A stretch of DNA of 34,077 nucleotides from Succinatimonas sp. CAG:777 (GTDB taxonomy: Bacteria; Pseudomonadota; Gammaproteobacteria; Enterobacterales; Succinivibrionaceae), in contig HF987962.1 in NCBI GenBank assembly GCA_000431835.1, positions 1 to 34,077 of the forward strand, in the 5' to 3' direction. The notes beneath the pieces were generated by a model. It saw only the letters and a program-made list of their open reading frames with translations. It searched no databases and was not told where the DNA came from. Below are positions 23,415 through 31,865 of this stretch, piece by piece (the first letter of the stretch is position 1; each line of letters begins with the position of its first letter). The position numbers were made by a program, and so were the translations under genes.

Positions 23415-26105
23415 ATGGGCAAATCGCTGGTAATCGTGGAGTCTCCATCTAAGGCAACTATCATCAATCGCTACTTAGGCGATGATTATGTAGTTCGCGC
23501 TAGTGTTGGCCATATCAGAGATTTGGCTAACGGTTCATCCTCAAAGGCAGAAACTGCAGATGGCAAAAAAGTCAAGCTTACTAAAGAAGAAACTTTGGTC
23601 AAGAACATGGGTATTGATCCAAATAATCATTGGAAAGCTAACTATGCGATCATGCCTGACAAACAAAAGGTTGTAGCTGAACTTAAAAAACTCTCAAAAG
23701 ATGCTGACAAAGTATATCTGGCAACCGATTTGGATAGAGAGGGAGAAGCTATTGCATGGCACTTAAGAGAAGTCTTAGGTGGCAAGGATGACAAGTATTT
23801 AAGAGTTAAATATCCTGAAATTACCAAAGCTGCAATTGCTAAAGCTTTTGAAAATCCTGGCCGTATCAACATGGATTTAGTTAACGCTCAGCAGACACGC
23901 AGATTCTTAGACAGAGTTGTGGGCTTTATGGTTTCACCTCTATTATGGAAGAAAGTAGCTCGTGGTCTTTCAGCTGGTCGTGTACAGTCTGTAGCAGTTG
24001 AGTTAATTGTTGATAGAGAACGTGAGATCAAAGCATTTATTCCTGAAGAATACTGGAATATTGATGCTATTACCTTAAATCATGATGGGGAGAGCTTAAA
24101 GTTAGCTTTAACCTCTAAGAATGGCAAGAAAGTTGAGATCCACAATAAGGATGAAGCAAATTCAATCTTAGATTATCTAAAGTCAGTTCCATTTGTTGTC
24201 TTCAAGATTGAAACTAAAAAAGGTAAGCAGTCTGCTCTGCCTCCATTTACCACCTCAACCTTACAGCAGGTAGCCAATCAGAAATTAGGTTTTTCAGTAC
24301 GCAGAACCATGACTGTAGCACAGCACTTATATGAGCAGGGCTTAATTACCTATATGCGTACTGACAGTGTTAATCTGTCTGCTGAAGCCATCGCTGCAGC
24401 TCGTGACATTATCCAGAGAAACTTTGGTGATAAGTACGTGCCTGAAAAGCCAAATTACTATAAGTCAAAAGAATCAGCTCAGGAAGCTCACGAAGCTATT
24501 CGTCCTTCACATCCATTAGATCCTCTTCCAGCTCATATTGATAGAGATGGTCAGAGATTATTTGATCTTATCAAAGCAAGATATTTAGCTTCTCAGATGA
24601 CTCCTCAAGAGTATGAGACCACTAATGTCTCAGTTGATGCTGGTGGTTATACCTTTAGGGTATCAGGTAAGCATGTAACCTTTGATGGTTTTAAACGTGT
24701 TTACAATTTCAACAAGAACGAAGAAGTACTGTTACCTGAATTAAAAGAAGGTGAAACACTTAAGGTTGAAGAGTTATTACCATCTCAGCACTTTACGCAG
24801 CCACCTGCTCGTTTCTCAGAGGCAAGCTTGGTTAAAGAGTTAGAAAAAGATGGTATCGGCAGACCATCTACATATGCTTCAATTATTTCAACTATTCAGG
24901 AACGAGGTTATGTAACTATTAACCATGGGCGTTTCTATGCTGAAAGAATGGGCGAGATTGTAACTGACAGATTACGTTTTAGCTTTAAAGATCTTATGGA
25001 TAAGAACTTTACAGCTTCAATGGAAAACAATCTTGATGAAATCGCTGAAGGTAAAAAGAACTGGTTAAACAGCCTAGACAACTTCTACAAATCTTTTGAA
25101 GTAGAATTAGAAAAGGCCACAAAGCCTGCAGCTGATGGTGGTATGCCAGAGAATAAACCTTTAGAGATTAATGAGTTTACTTGTCCTGAGTGTGGCAAAT
25201 ACCATATGGCAGTACAGTCTGGTAAGACAGGTATGTTCTTAAGCTGTTTAGGCTATTATGATAAGAGTGTAAAGACAGCTGACAGATGCCATAAGACCTT
25301 AAATTTAAGAGCTTTAGACATTGGTGCTTTAAACTCTAAGAATTTGACTGATGAGGAAGAGGCTAATATCTTACGATCTCGTCCTCGTTGTAACAAGTGC
25401 CATTCTGTAATGGACACTTACATCATTGACGAAACTCATAAGCTCCATCTGTGCTCAACTCCAAACTGTGGCGGTTATCTGTTAGAGACAGGTAAGTTTG
25501 ACTCTGAGATTGAAAAAGGACCAGAGATCCCTTGTGAGAAGTGTGGTCATACAATGGTGCTAAAAGAAGGTCGCTTTGGTAAGTACATGGCCTGCACCAA
25601 TAAAGAATGTGGCAACACCAGAAAGATCTTAAAGAACGGTCAGGTCGCACCTCCACGTGAAGATCCTGTAGATATGCCTGATTTATTATGTAAGACAGAA
25701 GGCTCACACTACGTACTACGTGATGGTGCTGCAGGTCTTTTCTTAGCAGCGCATAATTTTCCTAAGGTACGTGAAACACGTCCTCCTAAGGTAATTGAGC
25801 TGTTAAATCACCGTGATAAGCTCTCACCTAAGTTCTATTATTTAGCTGATGCTCCTGCTTATGACAATGACGGTAATGAAACTGAGATTAGATTTAGCCG
25901 TAAGTCTAAAAAGCAGTATATTATGTCTGTAGATAAAGAGGGGAAACCAACCTCATTTGTCGCTTTCTATAACGAGGATGACAAAAAGTGGGAAGTACAG
26001 GAACCTGTAAAATCTACTACAAAGAAGACTGCTGCTAAAAAGACAGCGACTAAGAAGTCTACAGCCAAAAAGACTGCTGTCAAAAAGAATACCAAGAAAG
26101 CTTAA
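23415..26105 (+). CDS. topA: DNA topoisomerase I
   Basis: A type IA topoisomerase that relaxes negative supercoils. The 896 residues open with the TOPRIM start MGKSLVIVESPSKATII and its DLDREGEAIAWHL acidic motif (about 105-117). The active-site tyrosine is in LITYMRTDS near 315. Three C-terminal zinc-ribbon units follow, with Cys pairs in CPECGKYH, CNKCHSVM and CEKCGHTM. The last 30 residues are a Lys/Ala/Thr repeat tail (KKTAAKKTATKK-like) resembling a histone H1 tail, not usual for E. coli TopA. AAGGA sits seven bases before ATG 23415. It forms a unit with sohB and ends in a strong terminator. Confidence 0.96.
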   Translation: MGKSLVIVESPSKATIINRYLGDDYVVRASVGHIRDLANGSSSKAETADGKKVKLTKEETLVKNMGIDPNNHWKANYAIMPDKQKVVAELKKLSKDADKVYLATDLDREGEAIAWHLREVLGGKDDKYLRVKYPEITKAAIAKAFENPGRINMDLVNAQQTRRFLDRVVGFMVSPLLWKKVARGLSAGRVQSVAVELIVDREREIKAFIPEEYWNIDAITLNHDGESLKLALTSKNGKKVEIHNKDEANSILDYLKSVPFVVFKIETKKGKQSALPPFTTSTLQQVANQKLGFSVRRTMTVAQHLYEQGLITYMRTDSVNLSAEAIAAARDIIQRNFGDKYVPEKPNYYKSKESAQEAHEAIRPSHPLDPLPAHIDRDGQRLFDLIKARYLASQMTPQEYETTNVSVDAGGYTFRVSGKHVTFDGFKRVYNFNKNEEVLLPELKEGETLKVEELLPSQHFTQPPARFSEASLVKELEKDGIGRPSTYASIISTIQERGYVTINHGRFYAERMGEIVTDRLRFSFKDLMDKNFTASMENNLDEIAEGKKNWLNSLDNFYKSFEVELEKATKPAADGGMPENKPLEINEFTCPECGKYHMAVQSGKTGMFLSCLGYYDKSVKTADRCHKTLNLRALDIGALNSKNLTDEEEANILRSRPRCNKCHSVMDTYIIDETHKLHLCSTPNCGGYLLETGKFDSEIEKGPEIPCEKCGHTMVLKEGRFGKYMACTNKECGNTRKILKNGQVAPPREDPVDMPDLLCKTEGSHYVLRDGAAGLFLAAHNFPKVRETRPPKVIELLNHRDKLSPKFYYLADAPAYDNDGNETEIRFSRKSKKQYIMSVDKEGKPTSFVAFYNEDDKKWEVQEPVKSTTKKTAAKKTATKKSTAKKTAVKKNTKKA

Positions 26106-26130
26106 TTAAGTATTGGTAGGATTTGTGAAG

Positions 26131-26158
26131 ATGGGAGCTCAGATGAGCTCCCATTTTT
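26131..26158 (+). terminator. Terminator of the sohB-topA unit
   Basis: ATGGGAGCTC (26131-26140), loop AGAT, GAGCTCCCAT (26145-26154), then a T-run. Perfect 10-bp stem, 25 bases beyond the topA stop. Confidence 0.9.
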
Positions 26159-26230
26159 ATAAGTGCAGATTAACTATTCTGACTAACCATCTTGCTCGGC
26201 TGAAACTTCAGAATAAGTCGACTCTTAAGA

Positions 26231-27469
26231 CTAAAGATCCATAGGGTAGTTTTTAATCTTATTGATGAGTTTTAACTCCTCATCTGAATTCTCATTAACA
26301 GAGTTTGATAGATATTTTAGCTCTGTAACATAATTTGGTAACTGCTTTTCAATCATGGCAGCACATACCTTAAAATAAGCTGTAAGCTCACTGTCTAAGA
26401 GTGTTCCTTTGTAGTTATTGCCTCTGAATAAAAAGACAATATTTCTGTAATTGCTACTAGTGGTAAGGGGAGCTGCTACTACAGCTTCTTTGTTATTGTT
26501 AAATAAGATCTTTTGATACTCTTCATACTCTTTTTGAGAAAAGTCTTTAAAGAACTCTTTTGAGTAATTCTTAACCTCATCCCATTTAACACTCTCAAGA
26601 TTAGCGCTTGCTAATAAATTCGTAATCTGCGTTAATGGTATATTAACTAAAGCTTGGCGTTCCTGAGTTAAGACAGTAGCAGGTGAGAGTACTCCAAAAT
26701 CACCTAATCTGTAGTACTTTCGTCTTACCTCATTACCATCAAAGTACAGTGCATCAATGTCATTGCCATCGAGAGACAGTGGCTTTAACACTTCTAAGCT
26801 TCGTTCTTTGACATTGTAATCAACTAAGAATTTACCTTGTCCAATAGCTTTACTGATTTGTTCTCCCTTTTGCTCATGAGGTCTTGTCATGTAATTTAAT
26901 AAGGCTGTGTGCTTAAGATTTAACTCTTTTACAATATGAATTAAAGCTCTCAATCGACCTAATCTGTCGTAGATTGATAACTTCTCTTTAAAGCCGTATT
27001 TAAATGCACATTTTAAAAGAGAATCGGTATTAAGACATTTGCCTTCAGTAAAGAGCTCTGAGAGTTTTAATACTTTGTTTACATCTGTAAGAGCATAAAC
27101 ATTATCTAAGATAGTAGGTTCCCTGAATTGTCTAAGACACATGCTCTCTAAGATTTTTAAATTACGAATAGACCAAGTAAAGATGGTTACATTGGGATTA
27201 TGTAAGATCTTTTCTGACTCATCTAAAAACTTTTCGACGCTAAGCCCATTTTTAATAGTGTAAGGATCGATACCCTGAGTGAAAAGATAACTTGGACTTG
27301 GTAGTCTGTAGTCATAGCCTTTACAGGTAATAAGCTCGTTTTTGTCGATAATATTAAAGTTCAAATCTGTTAATACATAGGATAATGAATACAGACTTGG
27401 GTATTTATCATCAGGTGAGGTTACTGGCTCTGGAAGTAAAAATAGTAACTTTCTATCGTAGTTTATCAT
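26231..27469 (-). CDS. Exonuclease I (SbcB)-like protein lacking DEDD catalytic residues (putative pseudoenzyme)
   Basis: The 412 residues follow ExoI from end to end by eye. Shared landmarks are a LTDLNFNII block (as in RTDSEFNVI), YRLPSPSYLFTQGIDP (as in YLPQPGAVLITGITP), SPATVLTQERQ, and near the C-terminus FLFRGNNYKGTL (as in LFNYRARNFPGTL). The exonuclease residues are gone. Asp15 of E. coli is Leu12, though Glu17 is kept as Glu14. The Asp108 region VRFDDE is IRNLKI. His181 and Asp186 are Tyr167 and Arg172 in SIYDRLGRL. The total is about 60 residues shorter than E. coli ExoI. It may bind single-stranded DNA or SSB without cutting, but that is an inference. It lies 52 bases beyond the DUF4250 gene, probably in the same operon. 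The frame has no stops. Confidence 0.72.
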   Translation of the reverse strand: MINYDRKLLFLLPEPVTSPDDKYPSLYSLSYVLTDLNFNIIDKNELITCKGYDYRLPSPSYLFTQGIDPYTIKNGLSVEKFLDESEKILHNPNVTIFTWSIRNLKILESMCLRQFREPTILDNVYALTDVNKVLKLSELFTEGKCLNTDSLLKCAFKYGFKEKLSIYDRLGRLRALIHIVKELNLKHTALLNYMTRPHEQKGEQISKAIGQGKFLVDYNVKERSLEVLKPLSLDGNDIDALYFDGNEVRRKYYRLGDFGVLSPATVLTQERQALVNIPLTQITNLLASANLESVKWDEVKNYSKEFFKDFSQKEYEEYQKILFNNNKEAVVAAPLTTSSNYRNIVFLFRGNNYKGTLLDSELTAYFKVCAAMIEKQLPNYVTELKYLSNSVNENSDEELKLINKIKNYPMDL

Positions 27470-27521
27470 TGTAAAACTGACTACATCTATTCAATTGTAA
27501 AATCAAAAAGTCTTTAAGCTC

Positions 27522-27713
27522 TTATCTAAACTGATTCTGTTCAGAATTGTATTCAAAGCCTGCTACTTTTAATTTTTCAGTAAGCTCATTCTTATCAATA
27601 TCATTAGTAGCACACAGTTCATCTAATGATGAGTATTCATCACGTAACTGCATATTTACAGCTGATAACAGAATGAATGGATCCATGTTTTTAAAATTAG
27701 CTAAAGACATCAT
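27522..27713 (-). CDS. Small DUF4250 family protein
   Basis: A 63-residue protein with the DUF4250 pattern: MDPFILLSAVNMQLRDEYSSL (here residues 10-30), then a short LDELC..NDIDKNELTEKL helix-turn-helix-like segment and a C-terminal FEYNSEQNQF. The family is small, cytoplasmic and of unknown function. The helix spacing suggests a compact DNA-binding-like fold. GAGGA lies seven bases before ATG 27713. The gene sits 20 bases beyond the acyltransferase stop and upstream of the ExoI-like gene, all leftward, so the three probably form an operon. Confidence 0.8.
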   Translation of the reverse strand: MMSLANFKNMDPFILLSAVNMQLRDEYSSLDELCATNDIDKNELTEKLKVAGFEYNSEQNQFR

Positions 27714-27733
27714 AATAAAATCCTCGCAAAGAT

Positions 27734-29710
27734 CTAATTTATCTTAGATACAGTATCGAAAATGTATTTGCCCACAATAATGCCACCTTCAGCGCTGTAG
27801 TGATTGTCATCTACAAACAACGGCACTCCATTATCGTCATAGGTCTTGTAATAGCCATTACCCAACTCTAAAGGAACGTTTCTATCAATATAAAAGACGT
27901 TTTCACGACTGTCAGCAAAGGCTTTTAAAGCATCATTGGTAAAAGTGAATTTTTCACCTAAGCGATTAGGTGTGTTGTGGCATTTGTTCTTATCAATGAT
28001 CTTTGATAAGAATGAATCTTTAAGATCAAGCTTTAAGCAATTAACTAAAGCTTTACTGGTGATGATGCCTTCTGATACAAGATAGAATTTAAGATCTTTA
28101 CGTTTATCAATCTCGTAGGCAAGATCGTCAATTAAGAACTTTAAGAAAGCTTTGTAGTTCTCTGTTGTATCCTTTAAAGAGAACTCTTTCATATAGAGGT
28201 TGTACTGTACATCCCAGCGGTTTGAGAGAATTACCTTATCACCACTGTGAAGCTTGTTTAAAATATCAATATAAGCATCATAATAGTCTTTTCTGATGGT
28301 CTTATCTGTAAAGAAAGTGTCTTTTAGACTGTTAAAGTTTGGACCATAAGCTAAAGTAGCATGTAAGACATAGAAATAAACAGGAAGCTTATTGATATTG
28401 TTTACATAATAGCGGTAGTGATCAGCATGACTGTCACCAATCATAAAGATATGAGGTGTTTCCTTCTGGAAACCTGAATGGGTGACATAGCTTCTTTCGT
28501 TATATCTTTTAACAGATGGAAGGTAGTCAGGATCTTTAATATCAATCTTATAGAGATCTGTTTTACTCTCTGTTCTCATGTAGTTTGTAAGATAGTTATT
28601 CCCTTCATTATGGTGAAAGTAACAGTAAGATACAAAGCAAAGTAAAAAGAGGGTAACAGTTACCTTATAGTCTATCTTTCTCTTCTCAGTAAAGATGTAT
28701 GATAATGCTGTAAAGATAAGAATAACCAAGATCACTATAGAGCAGCTTAATACTGTATCTGTGTAACCACATCTTAGAGCAAAGACAAATAAAGGCCAGT
28801 GCCACAAATACAGAGAGTAAGAGCATCTTCCTAATAGAGTTAAAGGAGGAAGTCTTAATACAGAGTTCTTATTATGAGAGAGGATAACTAGAGCAGTACC
28901 TAACATAGTAGGTAGAGAGGTAGTTACAGTCCAGATACCATTTTGAAGTTCTACAGTAAAGATAGAGGCAATGATAATTACAATACCTAAGACTTCACCT
29001 AATACAGGTAAATAGGTATTTAGAGAGAATACTCTCTTATAAACAATATCTTTATAGAAGAACAGTACAGAGCCAAAGAATAACTCAAAGATACGGCATT
29101 GAGTTAAAAGGTAACCTTTACCATTACGAGAAACGATTACAGATGTAACAGTAAGTAAGATAAAGACAACAGTTACAGCTAAAGGTAATCTCTTTAATGA
29201 AAAGACTTTCTTTAATAAAAGAACAATTAAAGGGAAGAGTATATAGAACTGAATAGTTACAGCTAAATACCAGGTATGTAAGAGTAACTTATCAGATGAA
29301 TCTAAAGCAAAGTAACCACCTGAGTTTGCAAATCTGAAATTACCAATAAATAACAGAGCATTGGCTACTTCGATATTAAGTTCTTTATAAACTTCAGGAA
29401 AGAGCAGAAAGTACCCAATAATTAAGGTAAAGATACAAACAAAGAGCAGTGGAGGAACAATCCTTAAAAAACGTCTCTTATAAAAAGCTAATAATGAGAA
29501 GTCATTATTACTTAGCTTATAAAAAACAGAAGAGGTAATTAGAAATCCTGAGATTACAAAAAAGATGTCTACACCTAAGAATCCGCCATCAAATAGAGTT
29601 GATTCTGTAAAATGAGCTGACTTTAAAAGGTCAAAAAGGTGGTAGAAAACTACTGCTAAAATTGCAATGGCTTTGAGGCCATCAATATCGAGTCTTTGTT
29701 CTTTTGCCAT
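27734..29710 (-). CDS. Acyltransferase-3 / SGNH fusion protein (OafA-like O-acetyltransferase)
   Basis: A 658-residue inner-membrane protein that probably O-acetylates a surface polysaccharide or LPS. The N-terminal acyltransferase-3 domain (about 1-365) opens with LDIDGLKAIAILAVVFYHLFD, carrying the conserved His. It continues with GVDIFFVISGFLIT and about ten hydrophobic segments, and includes SYSLYLWHWPLFV near 300. The C-terminal periplasmic SGNH domain has the nucleophile block FMIGDSHADHY near 425 and the Asp/His pair in VDDNHYSAEGG near 634-637. Both catalytic sites look intact. The ATG is immediately followed by the domain start. It is probably the first gene of an operon with the DUF4250 and ExoI-like genes. 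The purT terminator lies just upstream. Confidence 0.88.
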   Translation of the reverse strand: MAKEQRLDIDGLKAIAILAVVFYHLFDLLKSAHFTESTLFDGGFLGVDIFFVISGFLITSSVFYKLSNNDFSLLAFYKRRFLRIVPPLLFVCIFTLIIGYFLLFPEVYKELNIEVANALLFIGNFRFANSGGYFALDSSDKLLLHTWYLAVTIQFYILFPLIVLLLKKVFSLKRLPLAVTVVFILLTVTSVIVSRNGKGYLLTQCRIFELFFGSVLFFYKDIVYKRVFSLNTYLPVLGEVLGIVIIIASIFTVELQNGIWTVTTSLPTMLGTALVILSHNKNSVLRLPPLTLLGRCSYSLYLWHWPLFVFALRCGYTDTVLSCSIVILVILIFTALSYIFTEKRKIDYKVTVTLFLLCFVSYCYFHHNEGNNYLTNYMRTESKTDLYKIDIKDPDYLPSVKRYNERSYVTHSGFQKETPHIFMIGDSHADHYRYYVNNINKLPVYFYVLHATLAYGPNFNSLKDTFFTDKTIRKDYYDAYIDILNKLHSGDKVILSNRWDVQYNLYMKEFSLKDTTENYKAFLKFLIDDLAYEIDKRKDLKFYLVSEGIITSKALVNCLKLDLKDSFLSKIIDKNKCHNTPNRLGEKFTFTNDALKAFADSRENVFYIDRNVPLELGNGYYKTYDDNGVPLFVDDNHYSAEGGIIVGKYIFDTVSKIN

Positions 29711-29721
29711 TGTAGAAAAAT

Positions 29722-29757
29722 AAAAGATCTCTAGAAATTAGTTCTAAGAGATCTTTT
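29722..29757 (-). terminator. Terminator of purT
   Basis: AAAAGATCTCT (29722-29732) and AGAGATCTTTT (29747-29757) form the outer stem, and TAGAA/TTCTA can extend it inward. On the minus strand it is followed by ATTTTTC. It starts 10 bases beyond the purT stop. Confidence 0.8.
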
Positions 29758-29767
29758 GTAAATACAA

Positions 29768-30958
29768 TTATTCAATATCAAAAGAGATCTGTGATCTCAT
29801 CTTTTTAACATTCTCTACTGCTTCGTCAATGGTCTTGCCACGAGCCAGGCAAACACCCATACGTCTTTCACCATTGATATCTGGTTTACCAAATATTCTT
29901 AACTGTGATGAAGGAGCAACAGCTAAAGCTTTGTCTAAATCCTTGTAGATAATGTCATCACCAGTACCTTCAGCTAATAATGCAGCTGACGCTGATGGAC
30001 CATAAAAAGTGATCTTACCGATAGGCAGACCTAAAAGAGCTCTTACGTGCAGAGCAAACTCAGACATATCCTGAGAAATCATAGTTACCATACCGGTGTC
30101 ATGAGGACGAGGTGATAACTCTGAGAAGATAACCTTATTACCACAGATAAATAACTCAACACCAAAGATACCAAAACCACCTAAAGCACTAACAACAGCT
30201 GAAGCTATTCTCTTTGCTTCCATTAGTACTTCCTCAGATAGAGGTTCAGGCTGCCAAGACTCATGGTAATCGCCATTTACCTGGTGGTGACCTACAGCCT
30301 CACAGAAATGAATACCATCAACAGCGTTTACGGTAAGCAATGTAATTTCTCTGTCAAACTGTACGAAACCTTCAACAATCACACGTCCTAAACCGCCACG
30401 ACCGTGTTCAACAGCTTCTTTAAATGAGTCTTCAATATCAGCTTCAGACTTTAATACGCTCTGACCTTTACCTGATGAACTCATGATTGGTTTCATAATG
30501 CAAGGAAAACCGATCTTATGGATGTTTTCTTTTACTTCTTCAACAGTTGAAGCAAAGAAGTATGGAGATGTAGGTAGAGACAGCTCTTCAGCAGCTAAGG
30601 TTCTGATAGCTTCTCTGTTCATGGTGATGTTAGCAGCTCTAGCTGATGGTACTACGTTAAAACCACGCTCTTCTAATGCTACTAAGGTCTCGGTTGAAAT
30701 AGCTTCAATTTCAGGAATAATGTAGTCAGGATTTACTTTTAAAATCAGTTTCTCAAGTTCATTAGGATCACGCATATCAATGACTGCACGATGCTGAGCT
30801 ACCTGCATTGCAGGTGCATTATCGTATCTGTCGCAAGCTGTTACATCAATGCCGTAACGCAAGAGTTCGATAGCTACTTCTTTTCCAAGTTCACCTGAAC
30901 CTAACAGTAAAGCTTTAGTTGAATGTTTATGATAGTCAATGGTAATTGAGCAAGACAT
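29768..30958 (-). CDS. purT: Formate-dependent phosphoribosylglycinamide formyltransferase
   Basis: An ATP-grasp enzyme that makes formyl-GAR from GAR, formate and ATP in purine synthesis, bypassing the folate-dependent PurN. The 396 residues match the family. They include LLLGSGELGKEVAIELLR at 17-34, PEIEAISTETL, IMKPIMSSSGKGQSVL (ATP-grasp phosphate-binding loop), GVELFICGNKVIFSELSPRPHDTGMVT with the metal-binding Glu/Asn-type residues, and a C-terminal GERRMGVCLA. Use of formate suits an anaerobe. AAGGAG lies just before ATG 30958, and a TATAAT -10 is about 30 bases further upstream. It is monocistronic with its own terminator. Confidence 0.95.
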   Translation of the reverse strand: MSCSITIDYHKHSTKALLLGSGELGKEVAIELLRYGIDVTACDRYDNAPAMQVAQHRAVIDMRDPNELEKLILKVNPDYIIPEIEAISTETLVALEERGFNVVPSARAANITMNREAIRTLAAEELSLPTSPYFFASTVEEVKENIHKIGFPCIMKPIMSSSGKGQSVLKSEADIEDSFKEAVEHGRGGLGRVIVEGFVQFDREITLLTVNAVDGIHFCEAVGHHQVNGDYHESWQPEPLSEEVLMEAKRIASAVVSALGGFGIFGVELFICGNKVIFSELSPRPHDTGMVTMISQDMSEFALHVRALLGLPIGKITFYGPSASAALLAEGTGDDIIYKDLDKALAVAPSSQLRIFGKPDINGERRMGVCLARGKTIDEAVENVKKMRSQISFDIE

Positions 30959-30977
30959 AAGATTACTCCTTTAAAAT

Positions 30978-30997
30978 ATGGGCATATTATATCCCAT
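30978..30997 (-). promoter_or_regulatory. purT -10 element inside an inverted repeat
   Basis: On the minus strand TATAAT (plus 30986-30991) is a consensus -10, about 30 bases before the purT ATG. It is flanked by ATGGG (30978-30982) and CCCAT (30993-30997), an inverted repeat that could be an operator. The -35 region is weak. TCAAACGCTT at 31021-31030 is only a partial match to a PurR half-site. Confidence 0.4.
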
Positions 30998-31198
30998 AAA
31001 AATGAATTACTCACTACATATCAAACGCTTATTTACAAAGAACAAAAATATATTTTCAAATTTGATATAATTGGACAAGAGATAAATTTTTACCACAATA
31101 AGCGTAGTTTTTATCTATAATTACCTAAAAGAATTGGATATTTTTATCTACTTCATGTTTTGTCCATTATGAGATAATTTGAAATTTTGGAGATGGCA

Positions 31199-31408
31199 AT
31201 GATAACAAAATTTTTTAAAACTTTGATAAGTGGTTTACCAAATCATACTGAAGATGACTTTGCGCAAATTTGTGAAGAAACATCAAAGAACCAAAAAATT
31301 CTTTTAAAAGAAATAAATGAAGAAGAAAAACTCGGTTGTATGTATCACTTTTACAAAGTTAACGATCTGATCAAGAGTTCTGCTGATGAGTTCATTAAAA
31401 ATGCCTGA
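31199..31408 (+). CDS. Small protein of unknown function, upstream of the DUF2335-type gene
   Basis: A 69-residue protein I do not recognise. It is acidic and largely helical (TEDDFAQICEETSKNQKILL, then KEINEEEK) with no signal peptide or membrane segment. GGAG at 31189-31192 lies six bases before ATG 31199, which I prefer to the TTG at 31187 or ATG 31193. The gene end overlaps the start of the next gene, so the two are translationally coupled. The pair is flanked upstream by a long imperfect inverted repeat (31053-31186). The overlapping gene order resembles toxin-antitoxin and similar two-gene modules, but nothing in the sequence shows toxicity. Confidence 0.6.
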   Translation: MITKFFKTLISGLPNHTEDDFAQICEETSKNQKILLKEINEEEKLGCMYHFYKVNDLIKSSADEFIKNA

Positions 31409-31811
31409 TAAACGCAACTCAAATGTGATGAAGAATGCAAGCACAAGAACTATTGCTTCAACATATCATGGACCTTTACCTTTATCGTCTGAATTAAGAA
31501 ACTACGAAAATGTTTGTCCTGGTGCTGCTGATAGAATTATTTCAATGGCCGAGTTTAGTCAAAAAAGTGTTTCTGAAAAGCAAAACAAAGCCTTAGATAA
31601 TGATAAGTTAAAAATAGAGTATTCTTATAAATTGGCTAACAAAAGCATGAACATAACTTTGTGTCTATGTCTTTTTTTATTGTTTGTAGGTGGATTTTTA
31701 ATATTTAACGAAAAAATTATTGCTGGCTCTATATTTACGGCTCCTTGCTTTATAGCTGTGCTTTCATACTTTTCTCCTTTTAAATCCCAAAAAAATAAAA
31801 ACAATAAATAA
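31386..31811 (+). CDS. DUF2335-type predicted membrane protein
   Basis: A 141-residue protein with the DUF2335 layout. A cytoplasmic N-terminal part contains YHGPLPLSSELRNYENVCPGAADRIISMAE (about 29-58). A Lys/Glu-rich helix follows, then two hydrophobic segments near the C-terminus (ITLCLCLFLLFVGGFLIF and IAGSIFTAPCFIAVLSYF) and a Lys/Asn tail. The function of the family is unknown; members often sit in phage or mobile regions. Starts at 31386 or 31401 are both possible. Either overlaps the preceding gene, whose TGA is at 31406-31408. The codon use is more AT-rich than in the neighbouring purT and pdxB, which hints at recent acquisition. Confidence 0.7.
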   Translation: MSSLKMPDKRNSNVMKNASTRTIASTYHGPLPLSSELRNYENVCPGAADRIISMAEFSQKSVSEKQNKALDNDKLKIEYSYKLANKSMNITLCLCLFLLFVGGFLIFNEKIIAGSIFTAPCFIAVLSYFSPFKSQKNKNNK

Positions 31812-31865
31812 GTTGTCTGTACAGTCAGATCTGTTGTTACTCATTGTTATTGAAAGTCTTTTTTT

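Noticed and set aside
31021..31030. PurR operator upstream of purT
   Set aside because: TCAAACGCTT matches only part of one half-site, and no second half is present.
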